A DNA stretch of 64,000 nucleotides from Bradyrhizobium iriomotense (lineage in GTDB: Bacteria > Pseudomonadota > Alphaproteobacteria > Rhizobiales > Xanthobacteraceae). The notes beneath the pieces were generated by a model. It saw nothing but the letters and a program-made list of their open reading frames with translations. It was not told the origin of the DNA and did no database searches. Positions 15,506 to 27,324 of the stretch are shown here, one piece after another; position 1 is the stretch's first letter, and each line of letters opens with the position of its first letter. The stretch spans positions 350,508-414,507 of the forward strand of contig NZ_BSOW01000004.1 in NCBI RefSeq assembly GCF_030160715.1, given 5' to 3'. Both the position numbers and the translations under genes were made by a program.

Positions 15506-16642
15506 GTGAAGGCGCGCACCGTCAGGCTCTGGTCCGTGGTCCACACCTGGACCAGCCTGATCTCGACCGTGTTCCTGCTGCTGCTCTGCCTGACCGGGCT
15601 GCCGCTGATCTTTCATCACGAGATCGACGAGCTTCTGGGCTATGCCCCCCAGCCCGAAGCTCACGCGGGCGCGGCGCGTGCGACGATCCAGGCGGTCGCC
15701 GACGCCGCGCTCGCGGCCGATCCGGGCCGGGTACTGACATATATCTCCTGGGACAAGGACGAGCCCGGTATCGTCATGGCGTTCACGAACAACACGCCGG
15801 ACGGCTTGGCGGACAGTACCACCGTGCGGGCGTTCGACGCCGTCTCGGCCAGGCTGCTTGGGCCGATCGGCGTCGGGCCGATGCTGATCGTCCTGAAGCT
15901 GCATACGGACATGTTCGCAGGCCAGGCCGGAAAGCTGTTTCTCGGGGCGATGGGGCTGCTATTCGCGGTCGCCATCATCTCGGGCGTAGTGCTGTACTGG
16001 CCGTTCACCCGCCGCCTGCGCTTTGCGACCATCCGGGACCGCGCGTCCCGCCGTGTGGTCTGGCTCGACTGGCACAACCTGATCGGCGTCGTGACCGTGG
16101 CGTGGGCTCTGGTGGTCGGCTTGACCGGCGTCGTCAATACCTGGGCCGAGCTGATGCTCGACCAGTGGAAGGCGACCGAGCTCGCCAGCATGGTCGCGCC
16201 CTATGCCGGCAAGCCGCCGCCGGTCCATCTGGCCTCGCTCGATGATGTCGTCGCCCGCGCGAAGGCGGCCGCACCCGGTATGGACATTGCCTTCATTGCC
16301 TTTCCGGGCACGGCATTCTCATCATCGCATCATTTCGCGGCGTTCATGCGCGGCGATACGCCCCTGACATCCAGGCTATTGCGTCCGGTCCTGCTGGACG
16401 GGGAGACCGCAGAGGTCGCTGACACCCGCGGGCTGCCGGTCTACCTCCAGGCGCTCTTGATCTCGCAGCCGCTGCATTTCGGCGATTATGGCGGAATGCC
16501 GTTGAAGGTGATCTGGGCTGCGCTCGACGTGCTCACGATGATCGTGATCGGCAGCGGTCTCTACCTCTGGGTGGCGCGGCGGCGGAAGCGGAGGCCGGTC
16601 CCTGCCGACGCATTCGCGAAACGAGCCCCAGTCCCGTCATGA
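15506..16642 (+). CDS. PepSY-associated membrane protein (putative ferric-siderophore reductase type)
   Basis: 378 aa from the GTG at 15506 (VKARTVRLWSVVHTW); the longer frame runs back through the receptor gene and is not real. There are about four transmembrane helices: residues 13-35 (LISTVFLLLLCLTGLPLIFH), 145-165, 190-212 and 335-355. The large periplasmic loops contain PepSY-like segments. Conserved His residues lie at helix ends (VVHTW, IFHHE, LDWHNLIG), as in PepSY_TM proteins that bind haem or reduce ferric siderophores. It follows the receptor by 22 bp and ends with an ATGA overlap onto the next gene, so the three genes form an iron uptake operon. Confidence 0.82.
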   Translation: MKARTVRLWSVVHTWTSLISTVFLLLLCLTGLPLIFHHEIDELLGYAPQPEAHAGAARATIQAVADAALAADPGRVLTYISWDKDEPGIVMAFTNNTPDGLADSTTVRAFDAVSARLLGPIGVGPMLIVLKLHTDMFAGQAGKLFLGAMGLLFAVAIISGVVLYWPFTRRLRFATIRDRASRRVVWLDWHNLIGVVTVAWALVVGLTGVVNTWAELMLDQWKATELASMVAPYAGKPPPVHLASLDDVVARAKAAAPGMDIAFIAFPGTAFSSSHHFAAFMRGDTPLTSRLLRPVLLDGETAEVADTRGLPVYLQALLISQPLHFGDYGGMPLKVIWAALDVLTMIVIGSGLYLWVARRRKRRPVPADAFAKRAPVPS

Positions 16643-16848
16643 TGCATGGCTCGCCCCTGCGCTCGCGCCCGTGGATACGGGTCTTCGGCGCGCCAATTCT
16701 GATCGCTGTGGCGACCTCGATCGGGCTCCTCGCGGCGCTGCTGTGGGGTGAGATCGGCAAATATGTCGCCTGGGTGACGGTCGGTTGTCCCGTGCCCGTC
16801 ATTTCCTGGGCCTGGCTGCGTCGCGACAGGACAGCAAAGCCGTCCTAG
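16639..16848 (+). CDS. Small membrane protein of the siderophore operon
   Basis: 69 aa with two hydrophobic helices (about residues 14-36, VFGAPILIAVATSIGLLAALLWG, and 41-60, YVAWVTVGCPVPVISWAWLR). It starts at ATG 16639, sharing ATGA with the PepSY gene stop, which shows translational coupling. Similar small proteins commonly follow PepSY_TM genes next to TonB receptors. Its function is not known. Confidence 0.7.
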   Translation: MMHGSPLRSRPWIRVFGAPILIAVATSIGLLAALLWGEIGKYVAWVTVGCPVPVISWAWLRRDRTAKPS

Positions 16849-17016
16849 ACACCCCGAGATGCATGTGGACATGCTCCGCGCGGAGCGTCCACCGATGACG
16901 GGGAGACCGACAGGGATACCCTTGCTGGGGCGGCCGTTCTGCTCCATACCAGCCGCGGGGCGATTCCGGGATTTCCACTGTTCTGGGGGCGGCAAAGGGC
17001 CTAAAAACAGCGTGTC

Positions 17017-17045
17017 TTGCACCCTTTGGTGCACTGCGCTAAGGC
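17017..17045 (+). promoter_or_regulatory. Probable nuo operon promoter and operator-like palindrome
   Basis: TTGCAC (17017-17022) and TAAGGC (17040-17045), 17 nt apart, lie about 68 bp before nuoA. The -35 half overlaps the perfect inverted repeat TGCACC-CTTT-GGTGCA (17018-17033), which could bind a regulator. The rest of the 264-bp gap from 16849 holds no gene. Confidence 0.5.
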
Positions 17046-17112
17046 TCAGAACAATTCCAAATCGGGACGAATCCGTGGGCCACCCGAGGCTTGCGGGAAA
17101 AAGGGCTCGCCA

Positions 17113-17478
17113 ATGAGCGGCATTCTGCAGAACTATCTTCCACTTGTCGTCTTTATAGGGGTAGCGGGCCTGATTGGCCTCGTGCTGCTGATCGCCCCCT
17201 TCATCGTGGCCTTCCAGCAGCCGGATCCGGAAAAGCTGTCGGCGTATGAATGCGGTTTCAACGCCTTCGACGACGCCCGGATGAAGTTCGACGTCCGCTT
17301 CTACCTGGTCGCCATCCTCTTCATCATCTTCGACCTCGAGGTGGCGTTCCTGTTCCCCTGGGCAGTAGCGTTCGGCAAGCTTGGTGCGACGGGCTTCTGG
17401 TCCATGGTGGTGTTCCTCGCCGTGCTGACGGTGGGGTTTGCCTATGAATGGAAGAAAGGGGCACTGGAATGGGATTGA
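17113..17478 (+). CDS. nuoA: NADH-quinone oxidoreductase subunit A
   Basis: 121 aa from ATG 17113 ([10 protein letters not shown]), with three transmembrane helices. The loop between helices 1 and 2 carries the conserved [20 protein letters not shown], including the Cys and acidic residues at the quinone-channel entry. First gene of the complete nuo operon. The proximal membrane subunit of complex I, which couples NADH oxidation to proton pumping. It overlaps nuoB by 10 bp. Confidence 0.96.
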   Translation: MSGILQNYLPLVVFIGVAGLIGLVLLIAPFIVAFQQPDPEKLSAYECGFNAFDDARMKFDVRFYLVAILFIIFDLEVAFLFPWAVAFGKLGATGFWSMVVFLAVLTVGFAYEWKKGALEWD

Positions 17479-18059
17479 ACCCTGCAACATCGTCCGCCGG
17501 TCCGGTTCTCGCGCCGGCCCCGAAGGGCATTCTGGATCCGTCGACCGGCAAGCCGGTCGGGGCCAATGATCCGTTCTTCCTCGAGGTCAATCACGAGCTC
17601 TCCGACAAGGGCTTCTTCGTCGCTGCCACCGACGACCTCATCACCTGGGCGCGCACGGGCTCGTTGATGTGGATGACCTTCGGTCTCGCCTGCTGCGCGG
17701 TCGAGATGATGCAGGTCTCGATGCCGCGCTACGACGTCGAGCGCTTCGGCTTTGCGCCGCGTGCCTCGCCGCGCCAGTCCGACGTGATGATCGTCGCAGG
17801 TACCTTGACCAACAAGATGGCCCCGGCGCTACGCAAGGTCTACGACCAGATGCCCGAGCCGCGCTACGTCATCTCCATGGGCTCCTGCGCCAATGGCGGC
17901 GGCTACTATCACTATTCCTACTCGGTCGTGCGCGGCTGCGACCGCATCGTGCCGATCGACATCTACGTGCCGGGCTGCCCGCCCACGGCGGAGGCGCTGC
18001 TCTACGGCGTGCTGCTGCTTCAGAAGAAGATCCGGCGCACCGGCACCATCGAACGCTAA
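17469..18059 (+). CDS. nuoB: NADH-quinone oxidoreductase subunit B (N2 cluster)
   Basis: 196 aa from ATG 17469. It carries the four ligands of the terminal [4Fe-4S] cluster N2: the tandem CC of [11 protein letters not shown], the Cys of [10 protein letters not shown] and the Cys of YVPGCPPT. The basic loop SPRQSDVM is the quinone-site segment. Cytoplasmic-facing connecting module of complex I. The start lies inside nuoA, so the two are coupled. Confidence 0.97.
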   Translation: MGLNPATSSAGPVLAPAPKGILDPSTGKPVGANDPFFLEVNHELSDKGFFVAATDDLITWARTGSLMWMTFGLACCAVEMMQVSMPRYDVERFGFAPRASPRQSDVMIVAGTLTNKMAPALRKVYDQMPEPRYVISMGSCANGGGYYHYSYSVVRGCDRIVPIDIYVPGCPPTAEALLYGVLLLQKKIRRTGTIER

Positions 18060-18070
18060 GGTTTTACGTC

Positions 18071-18682
18071 ATGGACGACGGCAAGCTCGACGCCCTTGGG
18101 CAAACGATCGGTAGCGCGCTTCCGGGCGCCGCCACCGGTCACACGGTGGCCTTCAACCAGCTCACGGTGGACGTCGAGGCCGCCAGGATCGTCGAGGTGG
18201 TCAAGTACCTCCGCGACGACCCGAATTGTCGCTTCATCAACTTCACCGATGTGACCGCGGTGGATCATCCCTCGCGCGAGAAGCGTTTCGACGTCGTCTA
18301 TCATTTGATGTCGCCGACCCTGAACACGCGAATCCGGCTCAAGGCTCAGGCCGACGAGGCCACCCAGGTGCCATCGCTGATCGAGGTGTTTCCCGGCGCC
18401 GACTGGTTCGAGCGCGAGACCTACGACCTCTATGGCGTGATCTTCGTCGGCCATCCCGACATGCGCCGCATCCTCACCGATTATGGTTTCGAGGGGCATC
18501 CGCTGCGCAAGGATTTCCCGCTCACCGGCTTCGTCGAGGTCCGCTACGACGACCAGGAGAAGCGGGTGGTGTACGAGCCGGTCCGGCTCAACCAGGAATT
18601 CCGTAAGTTTGATTTCTTGTCGCCGTGGGAAGGTGCGGATTACCCCCTCCCGGGAGATGAGAAAGCAGGACCGAAGGCCTGA
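18071..18682 (+). CDS. nuoC: NADH-quinone oxidoreductase subunit C (30 kDa)
   Basis: 203 aa from ATG 18071 ([11 protein letters not shown]). The complex I 30-kDa signature [20 protein letters not shown] is present and followed by the [17 protein letters not shown] segment. It is separate from nuoD, unlike the NuoCD fusion of E. coli, as normal for alphaproteobacteria. Part of the peripheral arm; 11 bp after nuoB and 2 bp before nuoD. Confidence 0.97.
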   Translation: MDDGKLDALGQTIGSALPGAATGHTVAFNQLTVDVEAARIVEVVKYLRDDPNCRFINFTDVTAVDHPSREKRFDVVYHLMSPTLNTRIRLKAQADEATQVPSLIEVFPGADWFERETYDLYGVIFVGHPDMRRILTDYGFEGHPLRKDFPLTGFVEVRYDDQEKRVVYEPVRLNQEFRKFDFLSPWEGADYPLPGDEKAGPKA

Positions 18683-18684
18683 TC

Positions 18685-19881
18685 ATGAACGAGCAAGCTG
18701 AAAACCTTCGCAACTTTACGATCAATTTCGGGCCGCAGCATCCGGCGGCGCACGGCGTGTTGCGCCTCGTGCTGGAGCTCGACGGTGAAATCGTCGCCCG
18801 CGTCGACCCGCATATCGGCCTGCTGCATCGCGGTACCGAAAAGCTGATCGAGCAGAAGACGTACTTGCAGGCGATTCCTTACTTCGACCGCCTGGACTAC
18901 GTCGCGCCGATGAACCAGGAGCACGCTTTCTGCCTTGCGGCCGAAAAGCTGCTCGGCATCGAGGTGCCGCGCCGCGGCCAGTTGATCCGCGTGCTCTATT
19001 GCGAGATCGGCCGCATCCTCTCGCATCTTCTCAATGTCACCACGCAAGCGATGGACGTCGGCGCGCTGACCCCGCCGCTGTGGGGTTTTGAGGAGCGCGA
19101 GAAGCTGATGGTGTTCTACGAGCGCGCCTCGGGCAGCCGTATGCACGCAGCCTTCTTCCGCGTCGGCGGCGTGCACCAGGATCTGCCGCCCAAGCTGATC
19201 AACGACATCGAGGCCTGGTGCGATCCGTTCCTGAAAGTGGTCGACGACCTCGACCGCCTGCTCACCGCCAACCGCATCTTCAAGCAGCGCAACGTCGACA
19301 TCGGTGTGGTGCCGCTGAAGGAAGCCTGGGAGTGGGGCTTTTCGGGCGTGATGGTGCGCGGCTCGGGCGCAGCCTGGGATCTGCGCAAGGCGCAGCCCTA
19401 TGAATGCTACGCCGAGATGGAATTCGACATTCCGATCGGCAAGAACGGCGACTGCTACGACCGTTACCTGATCCGCATGGAAGAGATGCGCCAGTCGGTG
19501 CGCATCATGAAGCAGTGCATCGAGAAGCTGAAGGCGCCGGACGGGCAGGGCCCGGTCGTCGTCGAGGATAACAAGGTGGCTCCGCCGCGCCGTGGCGAGA
19601 TGAAGCGTTCGATGGAGGCGCTCATCCATCACTTCAAGCTCTACACCGAGGGCGTCCACGTGCCGGCCGGCGAGGTCTACGCCGCGGTCGAGGCGCCGAA
19701 GGGCGAGTTCGGCGTCTATCTCGTCTCCGACGGCACCAACAAGCCCTACAAATGCAAGATCCGCGCGCCGGGCTTTGCCCATCTGCAGGCCATGGACCAC
19801 ATCTGCAAGGGCCATCTGCTCGCCGACGTCTCGGCCATTCTCGGCTCGCTGGACATCGTGTTCGGAGAGGTCGATCGGTGA
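18685..19881 (+). CDS. nuoD: NADH-quinone oxidoreductase subunit D (49 kDa)
   Basis: 398 aa. It contains the quinone-site elements: the [13 protein letters not shown] loop with its conserved His, HRGTEKLIE, and the C-terminal DIVFGEVDR. The 49-kDa subunit forms the quinone chamber with NuoB and is related to the large subunit of NiFe hydrogenases. In mitochondria its homologue is arginine-methylated near the N-terminus. Its TGA overlaps the ATG of an FkbM methyltransferase gene (TGATG), an unusual neighbour. Confidence 0.97.
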   Translation: MNEQAENLRNFTINFGPQHPAAHGVLRLVLELDGEIVARVDPHIGLLHRGTEKLIEQKTYLQAIPYFDRLDYVAPMNQEHAFCLAAEKLLGIEVPRRGQLIRVLYCEIGRILSHLLNVTTQAMDVGALTPPLWGFEEREKLMVFYERASGSRMHAAFFRVGGVHQDLPPKLINDIEAWCDPFLKVVDDLDRLLTANRIFKQRNVDIGVVPLKEAWEWGFSGVMVRGSGAAWDLRKAQPYECYAEMEFDIPIGKNGDCYDRYLIRMEEMRQSVRIMKQCIEKLKAPDGQGPVVVEDNKVAPPRRGEMKRSMEALIHHFKLYTEGVHVPAGEVYAAVEAPKGEFGVYLVSDGTNKPYKCKIRAPGFAHLQAMDHICKGHLLADVSAILGSLDIVFGEVDR

Positions 19882-20843
19882 TGGCGCAAGCGCCAATCCA
19901 GTTTGACCGCGCCTCGGGAGCCCTTGAAGGGGCCAACCTGTGGGAGCGGACGGCTGCCTTGGCGCTGGTGACGGGATCGAAGATCTCGTCGCACTTCTCG
20001 CACATGGGCTACATCGCCTGCGCGAACCTGCTGCGGAAAACGCTGCCCGAGCGCAACATCGCGATCAAGCTCAACCCGGACGCCGTGTTCGAATTCCCTT
20101 ACGGCGACGGCTATTGGAGCAAGCTGCTCAACCGCTCGTACAACTACGAGGACGAGCTGGAGCTGTTGTTCGCTGACTCCGTCGACGTCGACTACACGCT
20201 GCTCGATTGCGGCGCGAACTACGGCTACTGGTCTGTGCTGGTGTCGAGCAAGCCGTTCGGCGCGCACAGGGCGATCGCGATCGAGCCGTCGGGCCAGAAC
20301 TACCCCAAGCTTGCGAACAATGCGCGCATCAACGGCAATCGTTTCGAGACCATGAAATGCGCGATCGGTGCCGCGCGGGGTAAAGCGCGGCTCTCCGGCA
20401 CCAAACACGAGGCTTTCAGCATCGCCGGCGGGCCGTCGGCGGGCGGTGAGGACGTGCCGGTCATCGCGCTCGACAATCTGATCGATGACGGCAAGGTCGA
20501 AGCGAGCGGCAAATATCTGATCAAGCTCGACGTCGAAGGCGTGGAGATCGAGGCCATCAAGGGCGGCAAGCGGCTGCTTGAATGCGACAGCGTGATCATG
20601 TGCGAGGAGCACGGCAGCGACCGTTCGCACGCGGTGTCGCGCTACATCCTCGAACAGACCCCGCTGAAGCTGATCGTCTATGATCCCAGCACCAATCGCA
20701 TGGAGACGGTGACCGAGCTCTCGATCCTCGATCGCATCAAGGTCTCCACCCACGTCGGCTACAACGTTTTCGGCACCGCGAGCGCATTCTGGCAGGACAG
20801 GATCGATGCCCTGAATGCGAAGGCTGCGCGCCGTATCCAGTGA
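19881..20843 (+). CDS. FkbM-family methyltransferase inside the nuo operon
   Basis: 320 aa from ATG 19881, which shares its A with the nuoD stop (TGATG); a GTG sits one codon earlier. The SAM-binding motif I reads LLDCGANYGYWS (about residues 109-120), motif II EPSGQNYPKLANNARIN, and the later motifs DVPVIALDNLID and KLDVEGVEIEAIKGGKRLL are standard for FkbM methyltransferases, which methylate sugars or other small hydroxyl groups. The N-terminal 100 residues are family-unspecific. It is placed between nuoD and nuoE with no promoter gap, so it is expressed with complex I. Target unknown: a lipid, sugar or the complex itself are all possible. Confidence 0.88.
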   Translation: MAQAPIQFDRASGALEGANLWERTAALALVTGSKISSHFSHMGYIACANLLRKTLPERNIAIKLNPDAVFEFPYGDGYWSKLLNRSYNYEDELELLFADSVDVDYTLLDCGANYGYWSVLVSSKPFGAHRAIAIEPSGQNYPKLANNARINGNRFETMKCAIGAARGKARLSGTKHEAFSIAGGPSAGGEDVPVIALDNLIDDGKVEASGKYLIKLDVEGVEIEAIKGGKRLLECDSVIMCEEHGSDRSHAVSRYILEQTPLKLIVYDPSTNRMETVTELSILDRIKVSTHVGYNVFGTASAFWQDRIDALNAKAARRIQ

Positions 20844-20855
20844 GAGATTGAAGAG

Positions 20856-21467
20856 ATGTCCGTTCGCCGCCTAGCGCCCAAGGAAGTCCAGCCCGCGAGC
20901 TTTGCGTTCACGGAGGAGAACCTCGCGTTCGCGAAGCAGCAGGTCGCCAAATATCCGGCGGGGCGTCAGGCCTCGGCTGTGATCGCCATCCTGTGGCGCG
21001 CGCAGGAGCAGAACGATGGCTGGGTGTCGGAAGCCGCGATCCGCGTCATCGCCGACATGCTCGACATGCCCTACATCCGCGTTCTCGAAGTCGCGACCTT
21101 CTACACGATGTTCCAGCTCGCCCCCGTCGGCAAGAAGGCCCACGTCCAGGTCTGCGGCACCACGCCGTGCCGGCTGCGCGGCGCCGAAGACCTGATCCAC
21201 GTCTGCGAGAGCCGGATCCATCACGAGCCCTTCCACCTCTCCAAGGACGGCAATTTCAGCTGGGAAGAGGTCGAGTGCCTGGGCGCCTGCGTGAATGCGC
21301 CGATGGTACTGATCGGCAAGGATACCTACGAGGATTTGACCAAGGACAGCTTCGGCAAGGTGCTCGATGGCTTTGCCTCGGGTAATCCGCCCAAGCCTGG
21401 CCCGCAGAACGGCCGCCAGTTCTCGGCCCCCATCACCGGACCGACCACGCTGAAGGAGATCACCTGA
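20856..21467 (+). CDS. nuoE: NADH-quinone oxidoreductase subunit E (24 kDa)
   Basis: 203 aa thioredoxin-fold subunit carrying the [2Fe-2S] cluster N1a. Ligands are in [12 protein letters not shown] and, about 40 residues later, [11 protein letters not shown]. The N-terminal helical part ([20 protein letters not shown]) and the [15 protein letters not shown] segment are typical. It has a Pro-rich C-terminal extension ([17 protein letters not shown]). Its stop overlaps the start of a small membrane protein gene (TGATG). Confidence 0.96.
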   Translation: MSVRRLAPKEVQPASFAFTEENLAFAKQQVAKYPAGRQASAVIAILWRAQEQNDGWVSEAAIRVIADMLDMPYIRVLEVATFYTMFQLAPVGKKAHVQVCGTTPCRLRGAEDLIHVCESRIHHEPFHLSKDGNFSWEEVECLGACVNAPMVLIGKDTYEDLTKDSFGKVLDGFASGNPPKPGPQNGRQFSAPITGPTTLKEIT

Positions 21468-21673
21468 TGCGTGATCTCGTGTCACCCGCAGCGGAGAGGA
21501 GCGGCGCCGTGAAGAAGTGGGGCTTCATCGCCATGCATGCCGCCGTCGCGGCCGTCTTCATCTTTCTGCTGCAGCGCTTCACCCTGAGCGCGTCGCTGGA
21601 AACCAGTCTGCTCTGGGCGCTGACCTTTGGCGTCTGCGCCGCCGGGCTTGCCTACAAGCAAGCCAACCGTTGA
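21467..21673 (+). CDS. Small two-helix membrane protein between nuoE and nuoF
   Basis: 68 aa: a 15-residue polar start, then two hydrophobic helices (about residues 18-40, GFIAMHAAVAAVFIFLLQRF, and 46-64, TSLLWALTFGVCAAGLAYKQ). ATG 21467 overlaps the nuoE stop (TGATG), with the next gene nuoF 15 bp on. It is thus expressed with complex I. No similarity to a known accessory subunit that I can name. It could be an assembly factor, an added membrane subunit or a passenger. A GTG at codon 15 (VKKWGF) is an alternative start. Confidence 0.7.
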   Translation: MRDLVSPAAERSGAVKKWGFIAMHAAVAAVFIFLLQRFTLSASLETSLLWALTFGVCAAGLAYKQANR

Positions 21674-21688
21674 TCGGAAAGCACTGAA

Positions 21689-23014
<1,326 letters not shown>

Positions 23015-23019
23015 GAAGA

Positions 23020-25095
23020 ATGACAAAGCTCATCATCGACGGCAAAGAGATCGATGTCCCGCCGGAGTACACGCTGCTCCAGGCGTGCGAGGCGGCGGGC
23101 GCCGAGATTCCGCGCTTCTGCTATCACGAGCGGCTGTCGATCGCCGGCAATTGCCGGATGTGCCTCGTCGAGGTGAAGGGCGGCCCGAAGCCGGTCGCGA
23201 GCTGTGCCTGGGGCGTCCGCGACTGCCGTCCGGGTCCCAAGGGCGAGCCGCCGGAAATCTCCACGCGTTCGCCGATGGTGAAGAAGGCGCGCGAAGGCGT
23301 GATGGAGTTCCTTCTCATCAACCATCCGCTGGACTGCCCGATCTGCGACCAGGGTGGCGAGTGCGACCTCCAGGACCAGGCGATGGGCTATGGTGTCGAC
23401 ACCAGCCGCTTCGCCGAGAACAAGCGCGCCGTCGAGGACAAGTATCTCGGTGCGCTGGTCAAGACCTCGATGAACCGCTGCATCCAGTGTACGCGCTGCG
23501 TCCGCTTCTCGGCGGAAGTCGCCGGGGCCCCCGAGATGGGCGCCACGGGTCGCGGTGAGGACATGGAGATCACGACCTATCTCGAGCACGCGCTGACATC
23601 AGAGCTTCAGGGCAATCTCGTCGACATCTGTCCGGTTGGCGCGCTGACCTCGAAGCCGTACGCCTTCGCCGCGCGGCCGTGGGAGCTCGGCAAGACCCAG
23701 TCGGTCGATGTCATGGACGGCGTCGGCTCGGCGATCCGCGTCGATACGCGTGGCCGCGAGGTGATGCGCATCCTGCCGCGCGTCAACGAGGCCGTGAACG
23801 AGGAGTGGATCTCCGACAAGACCCGTCACGTCGTCGACGGCCTGCGCACCCAGCGGCTCGACCGGCCCTATATCCGCGAGGCCGGCAAGCTGCGCCCGGC
23901 TTCGTGGTCCGAAGCCTTCGCCGCGATCGCCGCCAAGGCGGGCCGCAGCGACGGCAAGCGCATCGGCGCAATTGCCGGCGATCTCGCCGGCGTCGAGGAA
24001 ATGTTCGCGCTGAAGGATCTGCTCGCCAAGTTCGGCTCGGCCAATCTGGCGGTGCAGGGCGGCGACGCGTTCGATCCCGCGCTCGGCCGCGGAGGCTACA
24101 CCTTCAATCCGACGCTCGTCGGCATCGAGCAGGCCGATGCGCTGCTGATCATCGGCGCCAATCCGCGCAAGGAAGCGGCCGTGTTCAACGCCCGCATCCG
24201 CAAGCGCTGGCGCGCGGGCGGCTTCAAGATCGGCGTGATCGGTGCCAAGGCCGATCTGACCTACCACTACGACCATCTCGGCGCGGGCGCAGAGACGCTC
24301 GCCGATCTCGCCGCCGGCAAGCACTCCTTCGCTGACGTCCTGAAGAACGCCAAGCATCCGATCATTCTGGTCGGCGCCGGCGCGACCTCGCGCCACGACG
24401 GCGCGGCCATTCTCGCGCAGGCAGCCAAGCTGGCGCTTGATATCGGCGCGGTGAAGGACGGCTGGAACGGCTTTGGTGTGCTCCAGGAGACCGCCTCGCG
24501 CGTCGGCGCGCTCGACATCGGCTTTGCGGCCGGCAAGGGCGGGCTGAACGCTGCGCAGATGACCACGTTCGGCACGCTGGACCTGCTGTTCCTGCTCGGG
24601 GCCGACGAGATCAAGGCGCCGGACGGCACCTTCGTCGTCTATATCGGCACCCATGGCGACCGTGGCGCGCACCGCGCCGACGTGATTCTGCCGGCGGCGG
24701 CCTACACCGAGAAGTCCGCGATCTACGTCAACACGGAAGGGCGCGTGCAGATGACGGGCCGCGCCGCATTCCCGCCGGGCGAGGCCCGCGAGGACTGGGC
24801 GATCGTCCGTGCGCTGTCGGAAGCGCTCGGCAAGAAGCTCGGCTACGACTCGCTCCCCGCGCTGCGCCAGGCGATCTTCAAGGCGGTGCCCCATCTGATC
24901 CGTCTGGACCAGATCGAGGCGGGCACGGCCGACCAGATCAAGGCGCTCGCGGGCAAGGGCGGGGCGCCGGAGAAGGCGCCGTTCAAGGCCCTGATCGAGG
25001 ACTTCTACCTGACCAACCCAATCGCGCGTGCGTCTGCCGTGATGGCGGAATGCTCGCGGCTTGCCTCCGGGCAGATGCTGACGGCAGCGGAGTAA
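23020..25095 (+). CDS. nuoG: NADH-quinone oxidoreductase subunit G (75 kDa)
   Basis: 691 aa, the short alphaproteobacterial/mitochondrial type rather than the 900-residue enterobacterial form. The N-terminal ferredoxin-like domain binds N1b ([19 protein letters not shown]), followed by the His-ligated N5 motif ([16 protein letters not shown]) and N4 ([13 protein letters not shown], with [14 protein letters not shown]). The C-terminal part is a molybdopterin-oxidoreductase-like domain without cofactor. It starts 5 bp after nuoF. Confidence 0.97.
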   Translation: MTKLIIDGKEIDVPPEYTLLQACEAAGAEIPRFCYHERLSIAGNCRMCLVEVKGGPKPVASCAWGVRDCRPGPKGEPPEISTRSPMVKKAREGVMEFLLINHPLDCPICDQGGECDLQDQAMGYGVDTSRFAENKRAVEDKYLGALVKTSMNRCIQCTRCVRFSAEVAGAPEMGATGRGEDMEITTYLEHALTSELQGNLVDICPVGALTSKPYAFAARPWELGKTQSVDVMDGVGSAIRVDTRGREVMRILPRVNEAVNEEWISDKTRHVVDGLRTQRLDRPYIREAGKLRPASWSEAFAAIAAKAGRSDGKRIGAIAGDLAGVEEMFALKDLLAKFGSANLAVQGGDAFDPALGRGGYTFNPTLVGIEQADALLIIGANPRKEAAVFNARIRKRWRAGGFKIGVIGAKADLTYHYDHLGAGAETLADLAAGKHSFADVLKNAKHPIILVGAGATSRHDGAAILAQAAKLALDIGAVKDGWNGFGVLQETASRVGALDIGFAAGKGGLNAAQMTTFGTLDLLFLLGADEIKAPDGTFVVYIGTHGDRGAHRADVILPAAAYTEKSAIYVNTEGRVQMTGRAAFPPGEAREDWAIVRALSEALGKKLGYDSLPALRQAIFKAVPHLIRLDQIEAGTADQIKALAGKGGAPEKAPFKALIEDFYLTNPIARASAVMAECSRLASGQMLTAAE

Positions 25096-25105
25096 GCGTG
25101 ATCTG

Positions 25106-26173
25106 ATGGAATTCTTCCAAAGCGCATTCTGGACCGGCTTCCTCTGGCCGCTGATCATCATGGTCGCGGAGAGCGTCCTGCTGCTCGTCGTGCTGCTGGT
25201 CGCGATCGCCTACATCCTGCTCGCCGACCGCAAGATCTGGGCGGCGGTGCAGATCCGCCGTGGCCCGAACGTGGTCGGTCCCTGGGGCCTGTTCCAATCC
25301 TTCGCCGACCTCCTGAAGTTCGTGCTGAAGGAGCCGATCATTCCGGCCGGTGCCAACAAGGGTGTCTTCCTGCTGGCGCCGCTGGTCTCCTGCGTGCTCG
25401 CGCTCGCGGCCTGGGCGGTGATCCCGACCAATCTCGGCTGGGTGATCTCCGACATCAATGTCGGCATCCTCTACATCTTCGCGATCTCGTCGCTGTCGAT
25501 CTACGGCATCATCATGGCCGGCTGGTCGTCGAACTCCAAATATCCGTTCCTGGCCGCGCTGCGCTCGGCGGCGCAGATGGTGTCCTACGAGGTCTCGATC
25601 GGCTTCGTCATCATCACCGTTCTGCTCTGCGCCGGCACGCTGAACCTCTCGGCCGTGGTCGAGGCGCAGAAGCTGCACGGCTTTGCGAGCCTGATCGGCC
25701 TGCCGCAGCTCACCATCCTGAACTGGTATGTGTGGCCGCTGTTCCCGATGTTCGTGGTATTCTACGTCTCGGCGCTGGCGGAAACCAACCGTCCGCCGTT
25801 CGACCTCGTCGAGGCCGAGTCCGAGCTCGTCGCCGGCTTCATGGTCGAGTACGGCTCGACGCCGTATCTCTTGTTCATGCTCGGCGAGTATGTCGCGATC
25901 GTCACGATGTGCGCGATGGCGACGATCCTGTTCCTGGGGGGCTGGCTGCCGCCGGTCGATCTGCCGCCCTTCAACTGGGTGCCGGGGATCATCTGGTTCT
26001 CGCTCAAACTGTTCTTCATGTTCTTCCTGTTCGCGATGGCGAAGGCGATCGTGCCGCGCTACCGCTACGATCAACTGATGCGTCTCGGCTGGAAGGTGTT
26101 CCTGCCGCTGTCGCTGGCGATGGTGATCGTGGTGGCCGGTGTGCTGCATTTCGCCGGCATCGCGCCGAAGTGA
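25106..26173 (+). CDS. nuoH: NADH-quinone oxidoreductase subunit H
   Basis: 355 aa with eight transmembrane helices. Quinone-channel motifs are present: [20 protein letters not shown] and the acidic loop [20 protein letters not shown]. It joins the peripheral and membrane arms. Confidence 0.97.
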   Translation: MEFFQSAFWTGFLWPLIIMVAESVLLLVVLLVAIAYILLADRKIWAAVQIRRGPNVVGPWGLFQSFADLLKFVLKEPIIPAGANKGVFLLAPLVSCVLALAAWAVIPTNLGWVISDINVGILYIFAISSLSIYGIIMAGWSSNSKYPFLAALRSAAQMVSYEVSIGFVIITVLLCAGTLNLSAVVEAQKLHGFASLIGLPQLTILNWYVWPLFPMFVVFYVSALAETNRPPFDLVEAESELVAGFMVEYGSTPYLLFMLGEYVAIVTMCAMATILFLGGWLPPVDLPPFNWVPGIIWFSLKLFFMFFLFAMAKAIVPRYRYDQLMRLGWKVFLPLSLAMVIVVAGVLHFAGIAPK

Positions 26174-26181
26174 GGTCCGCC

Positions 26182-26676
26182 ATGGGTATCAACATCAACG
26201 CCACCGCGCGCTCGCTGCTGCTGTCGGAGTTCGTCTCGGCGTTCTTCCTCGCCATGCGCTACTTCTTCCAGCCGAAGCCGACGCTGAACTATCCCTTCGA
26301 GAAGGGCCCGATCTCGCCGCGCTTCCGCGGCGAGCACGCGCTGCGCCGCTATCCGAACGGCGAAGAGCGCTGCATCGCCTGCAAGCTGTGCGAGGCGGTC
26401 TGCCCGGCGCAGGCCATCACCATCGAGGCCGGTCCGCGCCGCAACGACGGCACCCGCCGCACCGTGCGCTACGACATCGACATGGTGAAGTGCATCTATT
26501 GCGGCCTCTGCCAGGAGGCCTGCCCGGTCGACGCCATCGTCGAAGGCCCGAATTTCGAGTTCGCGACCGAGACCCGCGAGGAACTGTTCTATGACAAGGC
26601 CAAGCTGCTCGCCAATGGCGATCGCTGGGAACGCGAGATCGCGAAAGCGATCGAGCTCGACGCGCCGTACCGGTGA
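26182..26676 (+). CDS. nuoI: NADH-quinone oxidoreductase subunit I (2x[4Fe-4S])
   Basis: 164 aa from ATG 26182 ([14 protein letters not shown]). Two ferredoxin motifs, [12 protein letters not shown] and [12 protein letters not shown], bind clusters N6a and N6b. An N-terminal amphipathic helix docks it on the membrane arm. 8 bp after nuoH. Confidence 0.97.
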   Translation: MGININATARSLLLSEFVSAFFLAMRYFFQPKPTLNYPFEKGPISPRFRGEHALRRYPNGEERCIACKLCEAVCPAQAITIEAGPRRNDGTRRTVRYDIDMVKCIYCGLCQEACPVDAIVEGPNFEFATETREELFYDKAKLLANGDRWEREIAKAIELDAPYR

Positions 26677-26685
26677 GGTGAGCGC

Positions 26686-27324
26686 ATGATCCTTCCCGCG
26701 CTGTTCTTCTATCTGTTCGCCGGCGTCTGCGTGGCCTCGGCGGTGATGGTGATTGTCTCGCGCAATCCCGTGCACTCCGTGCTGTACCTGATCCTGGCCT
26801 TCGTCAACGCGTCCGGCCTGTTCGTGCTGATGGGCGCCGAGTTCCTGGCGATGATGCTGATCGTCGTCTATGTCGGCGCGGTCGCGGTGCTGTTCCTGTT
26901 CGTGATCATGATGCTTGACGTCGACTTCGTCGAGCTGCGCGAGGGCTTCATCGAATACCTGCCGGTCGGCCTCGTGATCGGCGGCATCTTCCTGTTCGAG
27001 CTGCTCTTGACCGTCGGCTTCTGGGTTATCAATCCCGGAGTCACCAAGACGATCACGGCGGCGATCCCCACCAACGTCTCCAATACCGAGGCGCTCGGGC
27101 TCGTGCTCTACACGAAGTACATCCATTACTTCCAGCTCGCCGGCATGGTGCTGCTGGTCGCAATGATCGGCGCCATCGTGCTGACGCTGCGCCACAAGGC
27201 GAGCGTCAAGCGGCAGGACATCAACGTTCAGAATGCGCGCACGCCCGACATGGCGATGGCACTGCGCAAGGTGGCGTCGGGGCAGGGGCTCCAGGATGCC
27301 GATGCGGCGGAGTGGGTGAAATGA
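26686..27324 (+). CDS. nuoJ: NADH-quinone oxidoreductase subunit J
   Basis: 212 aa with five transmembrane helices; helix 3 contains the characteristic [20 protein letters not shown] with its pi-bulge region. A polar C-terminal tail follows. It ends by sharing ATGA with nuoK. Confidence 0.96.
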   Translation: MILPALFFYLFAGVCVASAVMVIVSRNPVHSVLYLILAFVNASGLFVLMGAEFLAMMLIVVYVGAVAVLFLFVIMMLDVDFVELREGFIEYLPVGLVIGGIFLFELLLTVGFWVINPGVTKTITAAIPTNVSNTEALGLVLYTKYIHYFQLAGMVLLVAMIGAIVLTLRHKASVKRQDINVQNARTPDMAMALRKVASGQGLQDADAAEWVK

